Source of the DNA: Peronospora farinosa
Taxonomy: Eukaryota; Oomycota; Peronosporomycetes; Peronosporales; Peronosporaceae
NCBI GenBank assembly: GCA_947646735.1
Contig: CANTFK010000024.1
Span: forward strand, 1-64,000
Direction: 5' to 3'
DNA: 64,000 nt
The notes beneath the pieces are model-generated. The model searched no databases, was not told where the DNA came from, and saw only the letters and a program-made list of their open reading frames with translations. The position numbers and the translations under genes were made by a program. Shown here in pieces: positions 42,380 through 54,343 of this stretch. Numbering within the stretch: the stretch's first letter is position 1; each line of letters begins with the position of its first letter.

Positions 42380-43845
42380 ATGCCACCGAAACGTGGTAAG
42401 GCTGATGGGTCGCCTGCAAAGGCACCCATGCAGTCCAGCACTAAGCGCACGCGCCGCGATTTATCGCAGCCGTCGCAAAGTGCGTCAGGCACTGGGGTGG
42501 ATCTTCCATCTCACGATAATGTGGATGAAGATCCATCTCTCATTGTAGACTACAATGAGACCACACCACTGCCATCACCCCAAAGTAGCGATGAGCATAG
42601 TGCATTGATGGGACGTATGTCCCCATCATTTGAAGCACCCGTCCTTGAGGAAGCATCTATGCTTTTTACAAGCGAAGGTAAAACCCCGTCGTCTGCGCCT
42701 ATGAGCGCAGCGGCTAAAACTGAGCGCGATACTTCGAAAGGAGTAGTCGCGACTCAGTCAGATGTAACTTCTCAAGCTGATGTCTTGACAATCCATAATG
42801 GAGAGTCAGACTCAGGTGAGTGTGAGCTTAAAGCTCCACCAAGTACACCTTCGGCCTCACTAGCCCGCCGTCGCGAGGGCGGCTACGTGAGTGGTGGCTT
42901 GCCACCAATGCCACCTCCATCTGAGTGGATGAACTCGGATGGGTCTAGCGCAGCGCTTTTGCAGCGTGCTACTATTGAAGCTCATAAGTTTTATAGCGTC
43001 TTTCCTTTGTGGAAAAAGCAGGGCAAAGCACTTGGTCGTGCTTTTCTAATTCCAGTCGTGCTGCGTTCTAACGAAACAGCCGACGACTATGAAGCTGAAC
43101 TTCGGCGCCGTGTTACCTTGCATGAAGATGCAACGAAACAGCGGTCGCAGCGAATCAGCTTCGCCATGAAGCGGGGGGCGCATGAAATTATGGGCGGTAA
43201 GCGACCCCCAATAATTCTCGCCACGCTTCTTCTGCTAGTCCTTCCGGACCTAGCAGAAAGAAGACAGCTGGTGCTGCTTCACATAATCATCCACCAGCCC
43301 AGGCACGTCGACGCTCAAAGCGTCAACAGGCTCCCATCAGTCAAAGCTTGTTAGGCAACCCTTCCACTGGACCAGGATTTGGAGCTTTCGCTTCACAAAC
43401 CGGTGGGCCAACAGCCTTCCAACAAGGAAGCGCGTATTCCCTTCCGTGTCCACCAGCACAGGTGGCGCCCGATAGGAGCGGCGGTTACGCCCACCTACTC
43501 GCGGCTGCCTATCCTGCTGCTGTTCAGTCGCAGGCTGAGTCCGCTGCGCTGAAGAGGCACGTGACAGATCTCGAGAGTCAAGTCTCGCGACTGACCTCGG
43601 ATCTGCGCGATGTGAGGGCGAGGGACCGTCAGGGGTATGACCGCCTGAAGACCCGTTTGAACATCTTAGAGCGACTAGTGATGAGAGACCCGCGTCAAGC
43701 GCAGAGTCCTCCTCGATCGCCAAGTACTCTATCGCCTCGTTCGTATACGGGGAGCCTCTCGGCTTCCAAGTCGCCTGATCGGTCGCGACGCTCGACTCAC
43801 AGTCGACGTCACCATCGGTCTCGTAAGACCGATGCGGATATGTGA
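42380..43845 (+). pseudogene. Antisense ORF of element C, about 488 residues with one shift
   Basis: On the strand opposite to gag-pol, ATG at 42380 lies about 105 nt from the 3' LTR, with a TTATAAA at 42346-42352. The frame is open to about 43205, where a single-base shift in a run of C and A moves it by one; it is then open to 43845. The protein starts basic (MPPKRGKADGSP) and has acidic and Ser/Thr-rich parts. A block with LRRRVTLHEDATKQRSQR resembles the antisense frame of A. A Gly/Ala-rich part, a coiled coil (ALKRHVTDLESQVSRLTSDL) and an Arg/Ser-rich tail (SPDRSRRSTHSRRHHRS) follow. From 43337 on it overlaps the chromodomain frame of pol on the other strand. Confidence 0.65.
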
Positions 43846-43968
43846 TCTCTTCTGGATCAACATACCTTTTCAGACGACCCACGTAAAATACGGGGTGCGT
43901 CTTCATATACGGTGGAAGAGTGAGCCTATAATTTAGGTCTCCAACCACCTCGAACACCGTAAAGAGCC
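43337..43968 (-). CDS. Element C integrase end and chromodomain
   Basis: This is the 3' end of pol, separated from the rest by element D. It starts at the insertion point and reads FEVVGDLNYRLTLPPYMKTH, HPVFYVGRLKRYV, a low-complexity linker and the chromodomain start RFLVGRLLAHRF with ILVQWKG. The last part of the chromodomain (the W-E-P region) is cut short by a stop at 43337. Ignoring D and one CAAT copy, the frame joins that of the integrase at 49167 without a shift. Confidence 0.8.
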
Positions 43969-43972
43969 CAAT

Positions 43973-45593
43973 TGTGGTAAAGTGCTTTCCTAAATTGTGA
44001 AGAACCCAGGGTCCCGTTGGATTGAAGGGACAAGGGGCCGTGGACTAGGGAGAAGGGACCACGCACCAGAGAGAACGGACCGGAGATAAAGGGAACCTCG
44101 GAGTGAAGCGACCGTTGGCTGAGAATTCGAAAGACAAACAAAGGAGAGGTCATTACCAGGGTAACGTTTAACCTGTACCGAAGGGAGTCGACCATGGCCC
44201 TCATTGGTCGACCCGGTCCCTCATTGGTCGAACAGGTCCCTCATCGGTATACCTGGGTCCCTCATCTGTAGACCTCGGCCCCTCATCGGTCGACCCGGTC
44301 CCTCGTTGGTAGACCTGGGTCCCTCATCGGTAGACCCGGTACCTCGTCGGTAGACCTGGGTCCCTCATTGGTCGAACAGGTTCCTCATCGATAGACCTGG
44401 GTCCCTCATTGGTCGACCAGGTCCCTCATCGGTAGACCTGGGTCCCTCATTGGTCGACCCGGTCCCTCATTGGTCGACCCGGTCCCTCATTGGTATACCT
44501 GGGTCCCTCATCGGTAGACCTCGGCCCCTCATCGGTCGACCCGGTCCCTCGTTGGTAGACCTGGGTCCCTCATCGGTAGACCCGGTACCTCGTCGGTAGA
44601 CCTGGGTCCCTCATTGGTCGACCAGGTCCCTCATTGGTCGAACAGGTCCCTCATTGGTCGACCAGGTCCCTCATTGGTCGACCCGGTCCCTCATTGGTCG
44701 ACCCGGTCCCTCATCGGTAGACCTGGGTCCCTCATTGGTCGACCAGGCCCCTCGGGGTTCAGCCACTCCTGACCAGTTAATACAAGGATCAGACCAGTCG
44801 ACGCAAGGAATCAGAGCTTCAGGCAAGGATAGAGTAAAGGAGTTAAAAGGATAGGACTATATTAAATACTACTCAATTTGCGATCTACTTGGCAAGTCTT
44901 CGTCGCGCTGTAAAGGAACTCTAGTCTGGCCACACGCCTGTTCCGGGGAAGGGATATATTTGGCCCCCCCCGTTGAAGACAGGCGTGTGGTCCGACACAA
45001 GTGCGAGATGAACCCCACGTGGCACGACTCCGTCACCCAAGAAGAACTTGCTCTAAGCTACTCACTGTTCCGGGAAGGGATGAATTTTGGCCCCCCGTCG
45101 AAGACAGTTGTGTAGCGAAGTTCAAGGGCGAATAGAGCTCCAGGATATATTTGGCCTGTGAGCTCGTTCGAGTAGCAACACCCTCCCCCCCAAGACCCGC
45201 TATCGGAAGCGGTCTCCCTCACCTCAAGGTCCGGGAGCAACGTAAAGGTCAGGTGGTTAATACCCCTGAAACAAGAAGGAAAAGGCCAGGGACGACAAGC
45301 GCCCCTGAAGAATTTGGCTCTAAGTCCACTCTCGACAAGGTCGATCGAGTGGCCACCTACCGGCCCACCGAGTGAAGCATATCCACTCGAGGCCCCCCAG
45401 GTCTACCTCCCTCAAGGCAGACATCTACATCGTCACCAAGTCCTCCGAAGAGTGCAACCCGCCAGCCGACGGGTACACAAGGTGAGAGAAGGTTCATACG
45501 CGGCATCGGGGTACCCCCTCCGACAGGCGGCAGTCCGGCACAGTGAGTGGTTTGGGGTCTCATCATACAATTTTGAGAACCCACTCCACCACA
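43973..45593 (+). repeat. 5' LTR of D with 20-21-bp minisatellite
   Basis: Between about 44190 and 44755 the LTR is a tandem array of variants of GGTCCCTCATTGGTCGACCC. A block of about 250 bp of this array is present twice in succession (TATACCTGGG landmarks at 44248 and 44494), whereas the 3' LTR has it once. Outside the array the two LTRs are almost the same. Confidence 0.9.
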
Positions 45594-46300
45594 ATGGTGC
45601 GCGTGCCCGGATCTTCGGAAGACGCGGGATTTCACCGCGAGTCCCAAGACGATAAAGATGTTCAAGTCAAGAAGGAGCACAAGACCGAGAGAGCCACTGG
45701 AAGACCGATCGCCAGTGACTCAAGAAGAAACAAACAAAGGATCGAAGGACCGACCGGGCCTTGGGAGGGTCCCGGTCAACATGGTCGAGGTTGAATTCAT
45801 TGAAGAAAAACCTAAATACCCTTCCTATGTCCTCGTTGAGGACACCTTGGGTCATGACGCCTATCATGATCCAGAGGACCATCAGCCGACGGTGAAAACT
45901 GAGAGGCTAAGGTCCCCAAAAAAACAACAAAACAAGATCGCGCAATCCAAGCCGACGAAGTTCCGGATGAAGGCACCCGGAAACACCAAGTCGATAGGCC
46001 CCGAGAAGTCAGGACTGCCGTCATGATCGGACGTTGACGTCACGAAGGTCTACCACCAACGCAAGCTAGACGCATTCTTGGAGAGCGACCCCGTCGCAAA
46101 GAATCTCTAGATCCAGCTGCTTGGACAGCTCACTGGCTCGGTGTTGACCCTACCCACGGCTGCAGACCGTCACAGACGCGATCACCGCGCTGTCTCCCTT
46201 CTTCGAGAAGCGACCATGGTTGCAGGACTTTTCGATCCGGACGACCTGCTTTCCCTAGGATTCGACAGAGTCACAAACGACGTTAGAGAATATACACAAA
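45594..46300 (+). pseudogene. Gag N-terminal relic of element D
   Basis: ATG at 45594 lies directly after the LTR within the primer-binding site and encodes MVRVPGSSEDAGFHRES, as in B1 and B2. A shift leads to VEFIEEKPKYPSYVLVEDTL and, in the same frame, PTVKTERLRSPKKQQNK and KFRMKAPG, which match the B gag. After a stop near 46024 further pieces (LDAFLESDPVAKNL, LLREATMVAGLFDPDDLL) match the B capsid region. Nothing of the zinc knuckles or pol is left. Confidence 0.7.
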
Positions 46301-47792
46301 CGTCTGTCGACCCTCGTCGGTACCACGCCAGCAAAGGGACACCTACCTCTGACGACAAACACACGATCACGGCTCAGGGACAGCCAGATGACGCTTCAAG
46401 ACATCGCGGTCTACCCTCAAATGTATGGAGCCGCTGTCCACCCAGGGGCGAAGCAATGTCTATCGCATCACCTGCCGATACAGCAGCAGCTCCATGGTCA
46501 CCAGGATCTTCTTCGACTGGATCAGTCACTAGGAGGTACTGGGAGGCTACTGGGACCGACAGGGGAGGCGCTGCTGAAGTTCCGAGCAAGGGGCGCGAAG
46601 CAGGAACAGCGAGCTCACGAAACGGTGACGCGTGGACGACCAACGAAAATCCAGGTTTCTGCTTGGTTGAATTTTCAGCCAATAGAAAGCTCCTTGGATG
46701 GTTGGTCATGGTCCCTCGTCGGTCGACCCGGTCCCTCATTGGTCGACCTCGGCCCCTCATCGGTAGACCTGGGTCCCTCATCGGTCGACCTCGGCCCCTC
46801 GTTGGTAGACCTGGGTCCCTCGTTGGTCGACCTCGGTCCCGTTTTGGTAAACCTCGTTCCATCTTCGATAGACCTGGGTCACTCAAGAATGCAGCTCAAT
46901 TGTATCGAAGATTAAAACCACAGCTGGAGTGACCCAGGTTGGCCACGGACTACCTAACAAGGACAAGAAGAACGACCTACGTGATTGACGTGGTGAAGAC
47001 ATGCGCGTTCTCAAGTCGCCGTACAGGAGGAGGGAAGCCCGGTAGGTAATCTACAGACCCTATCGACGCGGCAATGGCAAGATTTTTGCAAGCGCGTCAA
47101 GGACCGCAGGAACACTTTAACGGGATTGTGACCGGAGGAAGACTAGGGACGCAAGTGACTACCGCTTAAAACGACCCAAGTTCTACTGTACAAGTCACGG
47201 CTTAGCACTCGTCGCAAGGTTCATCTGCTACTAGCTATGTAACCAGGATGCCACTGGGACCGAGTGGTGCGGCGCTGCTGAAGTCCCGAGCGAGGGGCGC
47301 GAAACAGGAACAGCGAGCTCACGAAACGGTGACGCGTGGACAACCAGCGAAAGTCCAGGTTTCTGATTGGTTGAATTTTCAGCCAATAGAAAGCTCCTTG
47401 GATGATTGGCCATGGTCCCTCGTCGGTAGACCTGGGTCCCTCATCGGTCGACCTCGGCCCCTCATCGGTCGACCTCGGCCTCTCATCGGTCGACCTCGGC
47501 CCCTCATCGGTCGACCTCGGCCTCTCATCGGTCGACCTCGGCCCCTCGTCAGTAGACCCGATCCCTCGTTGGTATACCTGGTTCCCTCTTCGGTAGACCC
47601 GGTCCCTCGCTGGTAGACCTGGGTCCTTCAAGAATGCAGCTCGATGTATCGAAGATTGAAACCACAGCTGGAGTGACCCAGGTTGGCCACGGACTACCAA
47701 CCAAAGAGCAAGCAGAAAACCCTACGTGATTGACGAGGGAATACATGCGCGTGCTCAAGCCGCTGTACGGCTGAGCAAGCGCAAGGGGCGGC
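46301..47792. repeat. Internal non-coding region of D with duplication and minisatellite
   Basis: Segments at about 46540-46950 and 47250-47690 are diverged direct copies: both contain AGGAACAGCGAGCTCACGAA, a minisatellite stretch of the LTR type and AAACCACAGCTGGAGTGACC. Open frames across the minisatellite (repeats of RPGPLIG or VDLGPSS) exist in several registers on both strands and are by-products of the repeat. A purine tract (GCAAGGGGCGGC, 47781-47792) precedes the 3' LTR. Confidence 0.75.
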
Positions 47793-49162
47793 TGTGGTGA
47801 AGTGCTTTCCTAAATTGTGAAGAACCCAGGGTCCCGTTGGATTGAAGGGACAAGGGGCCGTGGACTAGGGAGAAGGGACCACGCACCAGAGAGAACGGAC
47901 CGGAGATAAAGGGAACCTCGGAGTGAAGCGACCGTTGGCTGAGAATTCGAAAGACAAACAAAGGAGAGGTCATTACCAGGGTAACGTTTAACCTGTACCG
48001 AAGGGAGTCGACCATGGCCCTCATTGGTCGACCCGGTCCCTCATTGGTCGAACAGGTCCCTCATCGGTATACCTGGGTCCCTCATCTGTAGACCTCGGTC
48101 CCTCATCGGTCGACCCGGTCCCTCGTTGGTAGACCTGGGTCCCTCATCGGTAGACCCGGTACCTCGTCGGTAGACCTGGGTCCCTCATTGGTCGACCAGG
48201 TCCCTCATTGGTCGAACAGGTCCCTCATTGGTCGACCAGGTCCCTCATTGGTCGACCCGGTCCCTCATTGGTCGACCCGGTCCCTCATCGGTAGACCTGG
48301 GTCCCTCATTGGTCGACCAGGCCCCTCGGGGTTCAGCCACTCCTGACCAGTTAATACAAGGATCAGACCAGTCGACGCAAGGAATCAGAGCTTCAGGCAA
48401 GGATAGAGTAAAGGAGTTAAAAGGATAGGACTATATTAAATACTACTCAATTTGCGATCTACTTGGCAAGTCTTCGTCGCGCTGTAAAGGAACTCTAGTC
48501 TGGCCACGCCTGTTCCGGGGAAGGGATATATTTGGCCCCCCCCGTTGAAGACAGGCGTGTGGTCCGACACAAGTGCGAGATGAACCCCACGTGGCACGAC
48601 TCCGTCACCCAAGAAGAACTTGCTCTAAGCTACTCACTGTTCCGGGAAGGGATGAATTTTGGCCCCCCGTCGAAGACAGTTGTGTAGCGAAGTTCAAGGG
48701 CGAATAGAGCTCCAGGATATATTTGGCCTGTGAGCTCGTTCGAGTAGCAACACCCCCCCCCCAAGACCCGCTATCGGAAGCGGTCTCCCTCACCTCAAGG
48801 TCCGGGAGCAACGTAAAGGTCAGGTGGTTAATACCCCTGAAACAGAAGGAAAGGCCAGGGACGACAAGCGCCCCTGAAGAATTTGGCTCTAAGTCCACTC
48901 TCGACAAGGTCGATCGAGTGGCCACCTACCGGCCCACCGAGTGAAGCATATCCACTCGAGGCCCCCCAGGTCTACCTCCCTCAAGGCAGACATCTACATC
49001 GTCACCAAGTCCTCCGAAGAGTGCAACCCGCCAGCCGACGGGTACACAAGGTGAGAGAAGGTTCATACGCGGCATCGGGGTACCCCCTCCGACAGTCGGC
49101 AGTCCGGCACAGTGAGTGGTTTGGGGTCTCATCATACAATTTTGAGAACCCACTCCACCACA
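47793..49162 (+). repeat. 3' LTR of D, 1370 bp
   Basis: It is the second copy of the D LTR, with the minisatellite (about 48010-48330) one higher-order block shorter than in the 5' LTR. It ends CCACCACA at 49162, next to the CAAT duplication. Confidence 0.9.
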
Positions 49163-51302
49163 CAATTAATCGGGGCAATAGCTTAGTAGTACCACCAGGT
49201 AGTACAGAAATTGCATGTTTAGGTAGGGTAGCAGTACTTAATAGCACTTTGTCCCCCACACTAAAGTGTTCATTGTCTTTGCGACCATGCTGGTCTGCAT
49301 ATTGTTTTTGCTTGTCCTGTGCGCTTGCCATCGCGTCACGGACTTTACGTGTGATGGCTAATCGCTCATCCACAAAGCGCTGAGCTTCGATCACGCTTTT
49401 AGCATCCAGCTCTCCTATGACGCCTCCAAGAGGTCGTTCATGGGTCGACGCTGTTAATAACACTATAGTGTCATCGTCAAGGAGCACTGGCATTTCTTGC
49501 CGTGCCTCCTTAGTGACACCTGTAGGTGTCGTGACCACTACTAAATTAGCAGTGTCACTAGGGCAACCTTGGCCCTCTTTGGCATTCGCACCGAGCGAAG
49601 TGAGGGGCCCTCCCCCACTAAGACTCGGGCTGCGTACAAACGAGACTGGCGTTCGAGGATGACGCAGTCCGTTAATGTAAAACGGTGTTTCACCCGTACT
49701 GGCGTGAACACTGTTATTAATAGCGAACTCCACGAATGGCAATTGCTTGCTCCATTCCTTAGGAGTCGCTACTGTACGCAACACATCCGCCACAACTCGA
49801 TTGGCCCGTTCTGTTTGGCCATCGGTCTGGGGATGATCAGCGGTTGACATGTGAAGCTTGCTTCCCAGCAGCTCAAACACATGTCGCCAAAAACCCGACG
49901 TAAAACGCGGATCCCGGTCCGATACTATGGACTCGGGCATCCCGTGTAGTCGATACACGTGATCCAGAAACAAGAGGGCAGCCTCTTTTCCTGAGGTCTT
50001 GGTGCTACATGGTGCCAAATGCACCATCTTGCTCAGTCTGTCTACAAAGACGACGAGCCCCGTCCTGCCTTTATGGTCAAGCGGTAAGCCAAACATGAAG
50101 TCCAAACTGACCGATTTTCAACATTCAGTTGAAATCGGCAGTGGCTTCAGTGGCGCACTGTTTGAAGGTGCAGGCTTTATACGCTGACACTCTTCGCAAG
50201 AGCGAATATAGTTGGCCACCCACCGGTATAGGTGGGGCCACCAAAATTCCTCTGACACTCGTAAGAATGTCTTAACACGGCCCAGATGCCCACTTAATGG
50301 CGCATCATGGCACTCGTGAAGTATCATCAGCTTGAGATCTGTATCATGAGGGACATAGATTCTCAAGGGATCACAGGGCGACAGTTGATACCATATCAGG
50401 CCATCACTGTAACTAAAGCGATTTAGTTTCGCTTTTAGGTGCGACGGAAGGGTACCCTTTCGTCCACCAATATGATCCAACAGCAGGCGACAATGTTCGT
50501 CCTGAATGTAACACTCCTTGATATCGGAGGCCATTGAGCTCGTCACATGGTAGGCCTTCATGGCTGCCAATGTTGACGACTCAACTTGTGCTTTCGCACG
50601 AGACACACTATCCTGGTGTCTTGCTTCGAAGTCTGGTCTGCGCGATAACGCGTCAGCCAAGACATTCGACTTACCCGGCTTATATTCAACTTTGAAATTA
50701 AATTCAGAGAAGAATCTTAGCCATCTCGCCATTCTCGGCGAGAGGTGCGGTGAATTTATAGCGGTCCGCAGTGATGCGTGATCCGTAGAAACCACAAAAG
50801 GTTCGGTGCCCAAGAGGTGCACCCGAAACTTCACAAGGGCATACTTAATTGAAAGTAGCTCCTTGTCATGCACAGGGTAATTCAGCTCGGCAGCTTTTAA
50901 AAGCCGAGACTGATAAGAAATGACACGGTCAACGCCGTTGTCATCCATCTGCATGAGCGCGCTGCCGATGGCAAAATTGCTTGCATCGCAGACGACGCTA
51001 AAGGGCTTATCCGCGTCTGGCAATGCCAAGACCGGTGCCTCTACAAGAGATTGCTTCACTGATGGGAACGCATCTTCTTGTTCCTTTGACCAAGTCCATT
51101 CTGTATCCTTTTTTAAAAGGTCAGACAATGGCTTGGTCTGCTCCGCATAATTCTTGCTGTATTTATGCAAGTAATTAGCGAGCCCAAGGAATTGGCGCAG
51201 ATCCTTCACATGACAGCCTTTACCTTTTCTGAGTCTGCTCGTACACCATGTGCACCTACGATGCAGCCCAGTACAGGTATCTCGGGGACCCCTATTACGC
51301 AC
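49163..51302 (-). pseudogene. Element C RNase H and integrase
   Basis: The frame 51302-50118 covers the RT thumb ([17 protein letters not shown]), RNase H (FSVVCDASNFAIGSALMQ, STDHASLRTAI, NVLADALSR) and the integrase zinc domain (HDAPLSGHLGRVKT, CEECQRIKPAP). A shift at about 50115 leads into the core: MDFMFGLPLDHKGRTG, FVDRLSKMVHLAP, SIVSDRDPRFTSGFW, HPQTDGQTERANRVVADVL. The frame remains open to the D insertion. It includes the usual ADQHGRKD and VGDKVLLST region. The D-D-E residues are all visible. Confidence 0.9.
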
Positions 51303-53130
51303 TTTTGCAAGTTCACGTATAATTGGGCGTCACCCAGAGTCTGCAACACAGCGTCTAAATGACGCTTGTGCGACTCTATCGCGCTCAGACCGTCCTCCGC
51401 TCTACTATGCACGAATACATCGTCAAAGTAATGGGGTGCGTAGGCACGGTGCTGACGCATCACGTGAGCCACTACTCGGTTGAATGTTGCCGGAGCATTT
51501 TTCAACCCTTGTGGCATCACAAGCCACTCCCACAGCATACCGCTTGGGGTGCTTACTGCCGTTTTGGCTACATCGGTATCTCTCATGAGAACCTGATAGT
51601 ATCCATCCTTTAGATCCAACGCGGAAAAGATAGTTGACTTTCCCATGGAATTCAACAAAACATCTTTCCGCGGGCGGCATTTGAGCCGGAATGGTGGCCG
51701 TGTTCAGCTTATTATAAGCATGAACCACGCGCCATCCACCTGTTGCTTTACGCACACAGAAGGTCGGGCTGCAGTGAGGCGACTTGCTCTCACGTACATG
51801 TCCCGCCTTGGCTCGCTTGTCGAAGAACTCATCGATGTAATCGACTTGTTCCTTCGGCAAAGCCATTTCCTGGTCACACAATACTTGGTGCCAGGCTCCA
51901 GGTCAATCTCGTGCCTAATACCCCTATCGGCCGGTAGGCGGCTCGGCACTTCTGCTGGAAACACATCACGGTGTTTCCACAGAACATCATAGAATGGGCT
52001 GTCCTTCAAGGCATCCCAGCCTTGAGCAGCGAACCGTTTCTTTTTGTCGGTCTCCAAGACGCTCTCATCCATTGTGGATGAAGAGCAACAGTCCACCACG
52101 TTCTCTTCTGGAACTGGTGCGACTATCTCGTGGATCTTTCCTTCCTTTAGTTCGGACAGGAACATATCCCACGTCATCTCCGAGAGATTTACTATCTCTT
52201 CGGCAGATGCCAAGACAAGTTGGAGCACCTCAACTGAGGATGCCTCCGGCATTTTGTCTTCGACGGCCTCGAACAACTCGTTCGTAGGTCCGTCCTCTTG
52301 GACCGAGACTGATCCAAGGGTCACTCGTTTCGACGTGCCCTTGATCGTCTTAATACGTCTGGTGCTCGTTCTTCGAGTCACCACGACTTTTGACCTGGAA
52401 GAAAGTGTCGTTGCTGTATTAGCCAACGCACTTCTTCCAACCGCACCAGGCTCTTGGCTCTGTGCCGGTTCTTGTGGCGCTTGACTTCCTGTCAGCCCAC
52501 CATCAACTGCCACAGGCTCTCGGCTCTGTGCAGGACTATTGGACGCATGACTACCTGTCATCGCCCCATTCACTATACCAGTCTTTTCGACCTGGGTAGG
52601 AATATATGTCACCTGGCTTTCCGCCAGTGCACTCACAACTACACCACTCCTTTCGAGCTGGGTAGTTCCTGGTGTCGATTGACATACCGTCATCGCACCC
52701 TCGACTGTGTTGGACACAGCATCAGCCACATAAGCCTCTCGCAAGAGCACATCCTTTCCGGTGTCTTGCGTAGAGCTAGCGACTGTGCGTGTACGCCAGT
52801 CTATCCATGGTTGGTGTTTAGCCAACCAAGGCATGCCTAGGATGAGGTCATACGGACTCTCCATACCTAGCACTGTGAACTTCTCTTTACAGGAGAAGTC
52901 ACTGAAACTGAAGGCGAGTTCAACTTGAACTCCCTCCGATTTAACGAGAGCGCCGTTCGCTAAACGAACGATCGCCTCTTCTCGCTTGCCATCCTGGCAA
53001 AGAGACTCATAACTCGCCGGTCTCCTTTTCAGAGCCGCGAGTTTCACAAAGTTTTGTGATGCACCCGAATCCATGAGAAGGGTCATAGCCTCGTACTCGA
53101 GCGCTATAGACCAAAAGGGTTGAGGTCCGA
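51206..53130 (-). pseudogene. Element C protease and reverse transcriptase
   Basis: The protease (LLMDSGASQNFVKLAAL, then YDLILGMPWLAKHQPWIDW) and a long linker lie in one frame down to about 51704. RT blocks begin at DRGIRHEIDLEPGTKYC. A shift near 51880 gives SPTFCVRKATGGWRVVHAY and another near 51665 gives [39 protein letters not shown] and the catalytic YFDD at 51430-51419. The protein is closely similar to the RT of element A. Two to three single-base shifts break it. Confidence 0.9.
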
Positions 53131-53224
53131 CCTTTCGGAACCTCAGGGACTATGCTACCCATTTGTTCGATCACTCTGAACTTAGGGGTAGCTTCAGAGT
53201 CCGCGACAGTAGGGCATCCCGCCC

Positions 53225-54299
53225 CTACTGCGCTCCCGCATTTCCCGACCCATCTTGGGCAGGTGCTGAACCCGTGCGTCGTGCACGCTTGTTCTTTGCA
53301 CCTCCCTTCGGGTTGGGAGACCTTTTGCTGGCTGCCTTAGCACCAGCAGCTACCTTGGCGTAGCAGCGAGCCATCATATGGCCTCGCTTGCCACACTTGT
53401 AGCAGATCACATCTGCATTGCCTAACTCCATAGGAGTGGCATCAGACCTCTCGGACGACGGCCTGTAATAGGCTGTCGCCGAGGCGCTGTTGTAGGATTG
53501 CTCCTCAACTAAGGCAATGTCAATTGCCTCTTCCATCGTCGCTGGCACCTTTCTGAAAAGGGCCTGACGCGATGGGCCATGCCTAAGTCCATTCATGAAC
53601 GTGGCTACCTTGATCGGTTCCCCATTGATGGACGCCGACAGCGAACGCATCTCCTGCACAAACTCTTGCAGAGAGCGTTTCGCCTGTCGTGCTCCAAAGA
53701 AGCGCGCCATAAGCAACACTTCGTTGTTAGGCGGCTGATACATGGCGCGAATCTTTGCCTTAAAGATCGCCCATGATGGAAATGCATCAGCATTAGCCAT
53801 CAGCGCAGAGTATGCCCACTCTGACGCTTTGCCACATGGCATACGACACCATTCTGGTGTCGTCTTCGATGAGCTGCGCCACTCCACATTGCTCCACTGC
53901 TAACAGCCAGTGAACAATCGTGTGAGGGCTAGTTCCATCGAACTTCGGAGGGTCCATCCGAATGGGCCTCGATTGAGCAGGCCGGGCAGAGAGCGTCTCA
54001 ACAGTCCTGTTGAGCGCCTCATTATGTGCCTGCTCAAGCCTAAGCTCATCCTGAGTCTTAGTGATGGACTCAGCGGTGGCTTGGCTGTTTACCTCGGACG
54101 CGTTTCTACGCTGTCCGAGCACAAACGCCTCAAATTGCTCCAACTGAGCAACATGTTGCTCAGGAGGGCAATGCAAGAGATTGACCAAGGCTTGTTCACT
54201 AAGCCCCTGCGCCATATGCTCTGCCAACTCCCTATGATGTTGGGAGAGGTGAGGGAAGTCACTCCAGTCCATATTAAGGACCATCTTAACCACACGCAC
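53225..54299 (-). pseudogene. Element C gag
   Basis: The first frame (54299-53793) carries a coiled N-terminal part (QFEAFVLGQRRNASEV, LEQAHNEALNRTVETL) and the capsid start (DPPKFDGTSPHTIVHWLLAV). A shift with a small deletion near 53834 leads into the frame ending at 53225 with AFPSWAIFKAKIRAMYQPPN, RSLQEFVQEMRSL and a zinc knuckle CYKCGKRGHMMARC. Basic residues follow. Because gag is present here, the opposite-strand ORF at the other end of C cannot be a misplaced gag. Confidence 0.9.
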
Positions 54300-54343
54300 G
54301 CTCAGAGAGACGGGTCGTGGGAAGGACTACGAGTGCTACCAAG

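Larger units (their letters stand above)
43973..49162 (+). mobile_element. Non-autonomous LTR element D (B-related), nested in C
   Basis: Two long LTRs (1621 and 1370 bp, TGTGG...CCACA) flank a 2.2-kb internal region that has the same primer-binding site as the B family and a decayed gag N-terminus but no protease, RT or integrase. The flanks carry the 4-bp duplication CAAT (43969-43972 and 49163-49166). The last part of its LTR (GGGTACACAAGGTGAG, GTACCCCCTCCGA) is shared with B LTRs, so B-type proteins probably mobilised it. Confidence 0.9.

Noticed and set aside
46700..47620. Long repetitive frames such as RPGPLIG or VDLGPSS on both strands
   Set aside because: They follow from the 20-21-bp minisatellite being free of stops in several registers; no protein is implied.
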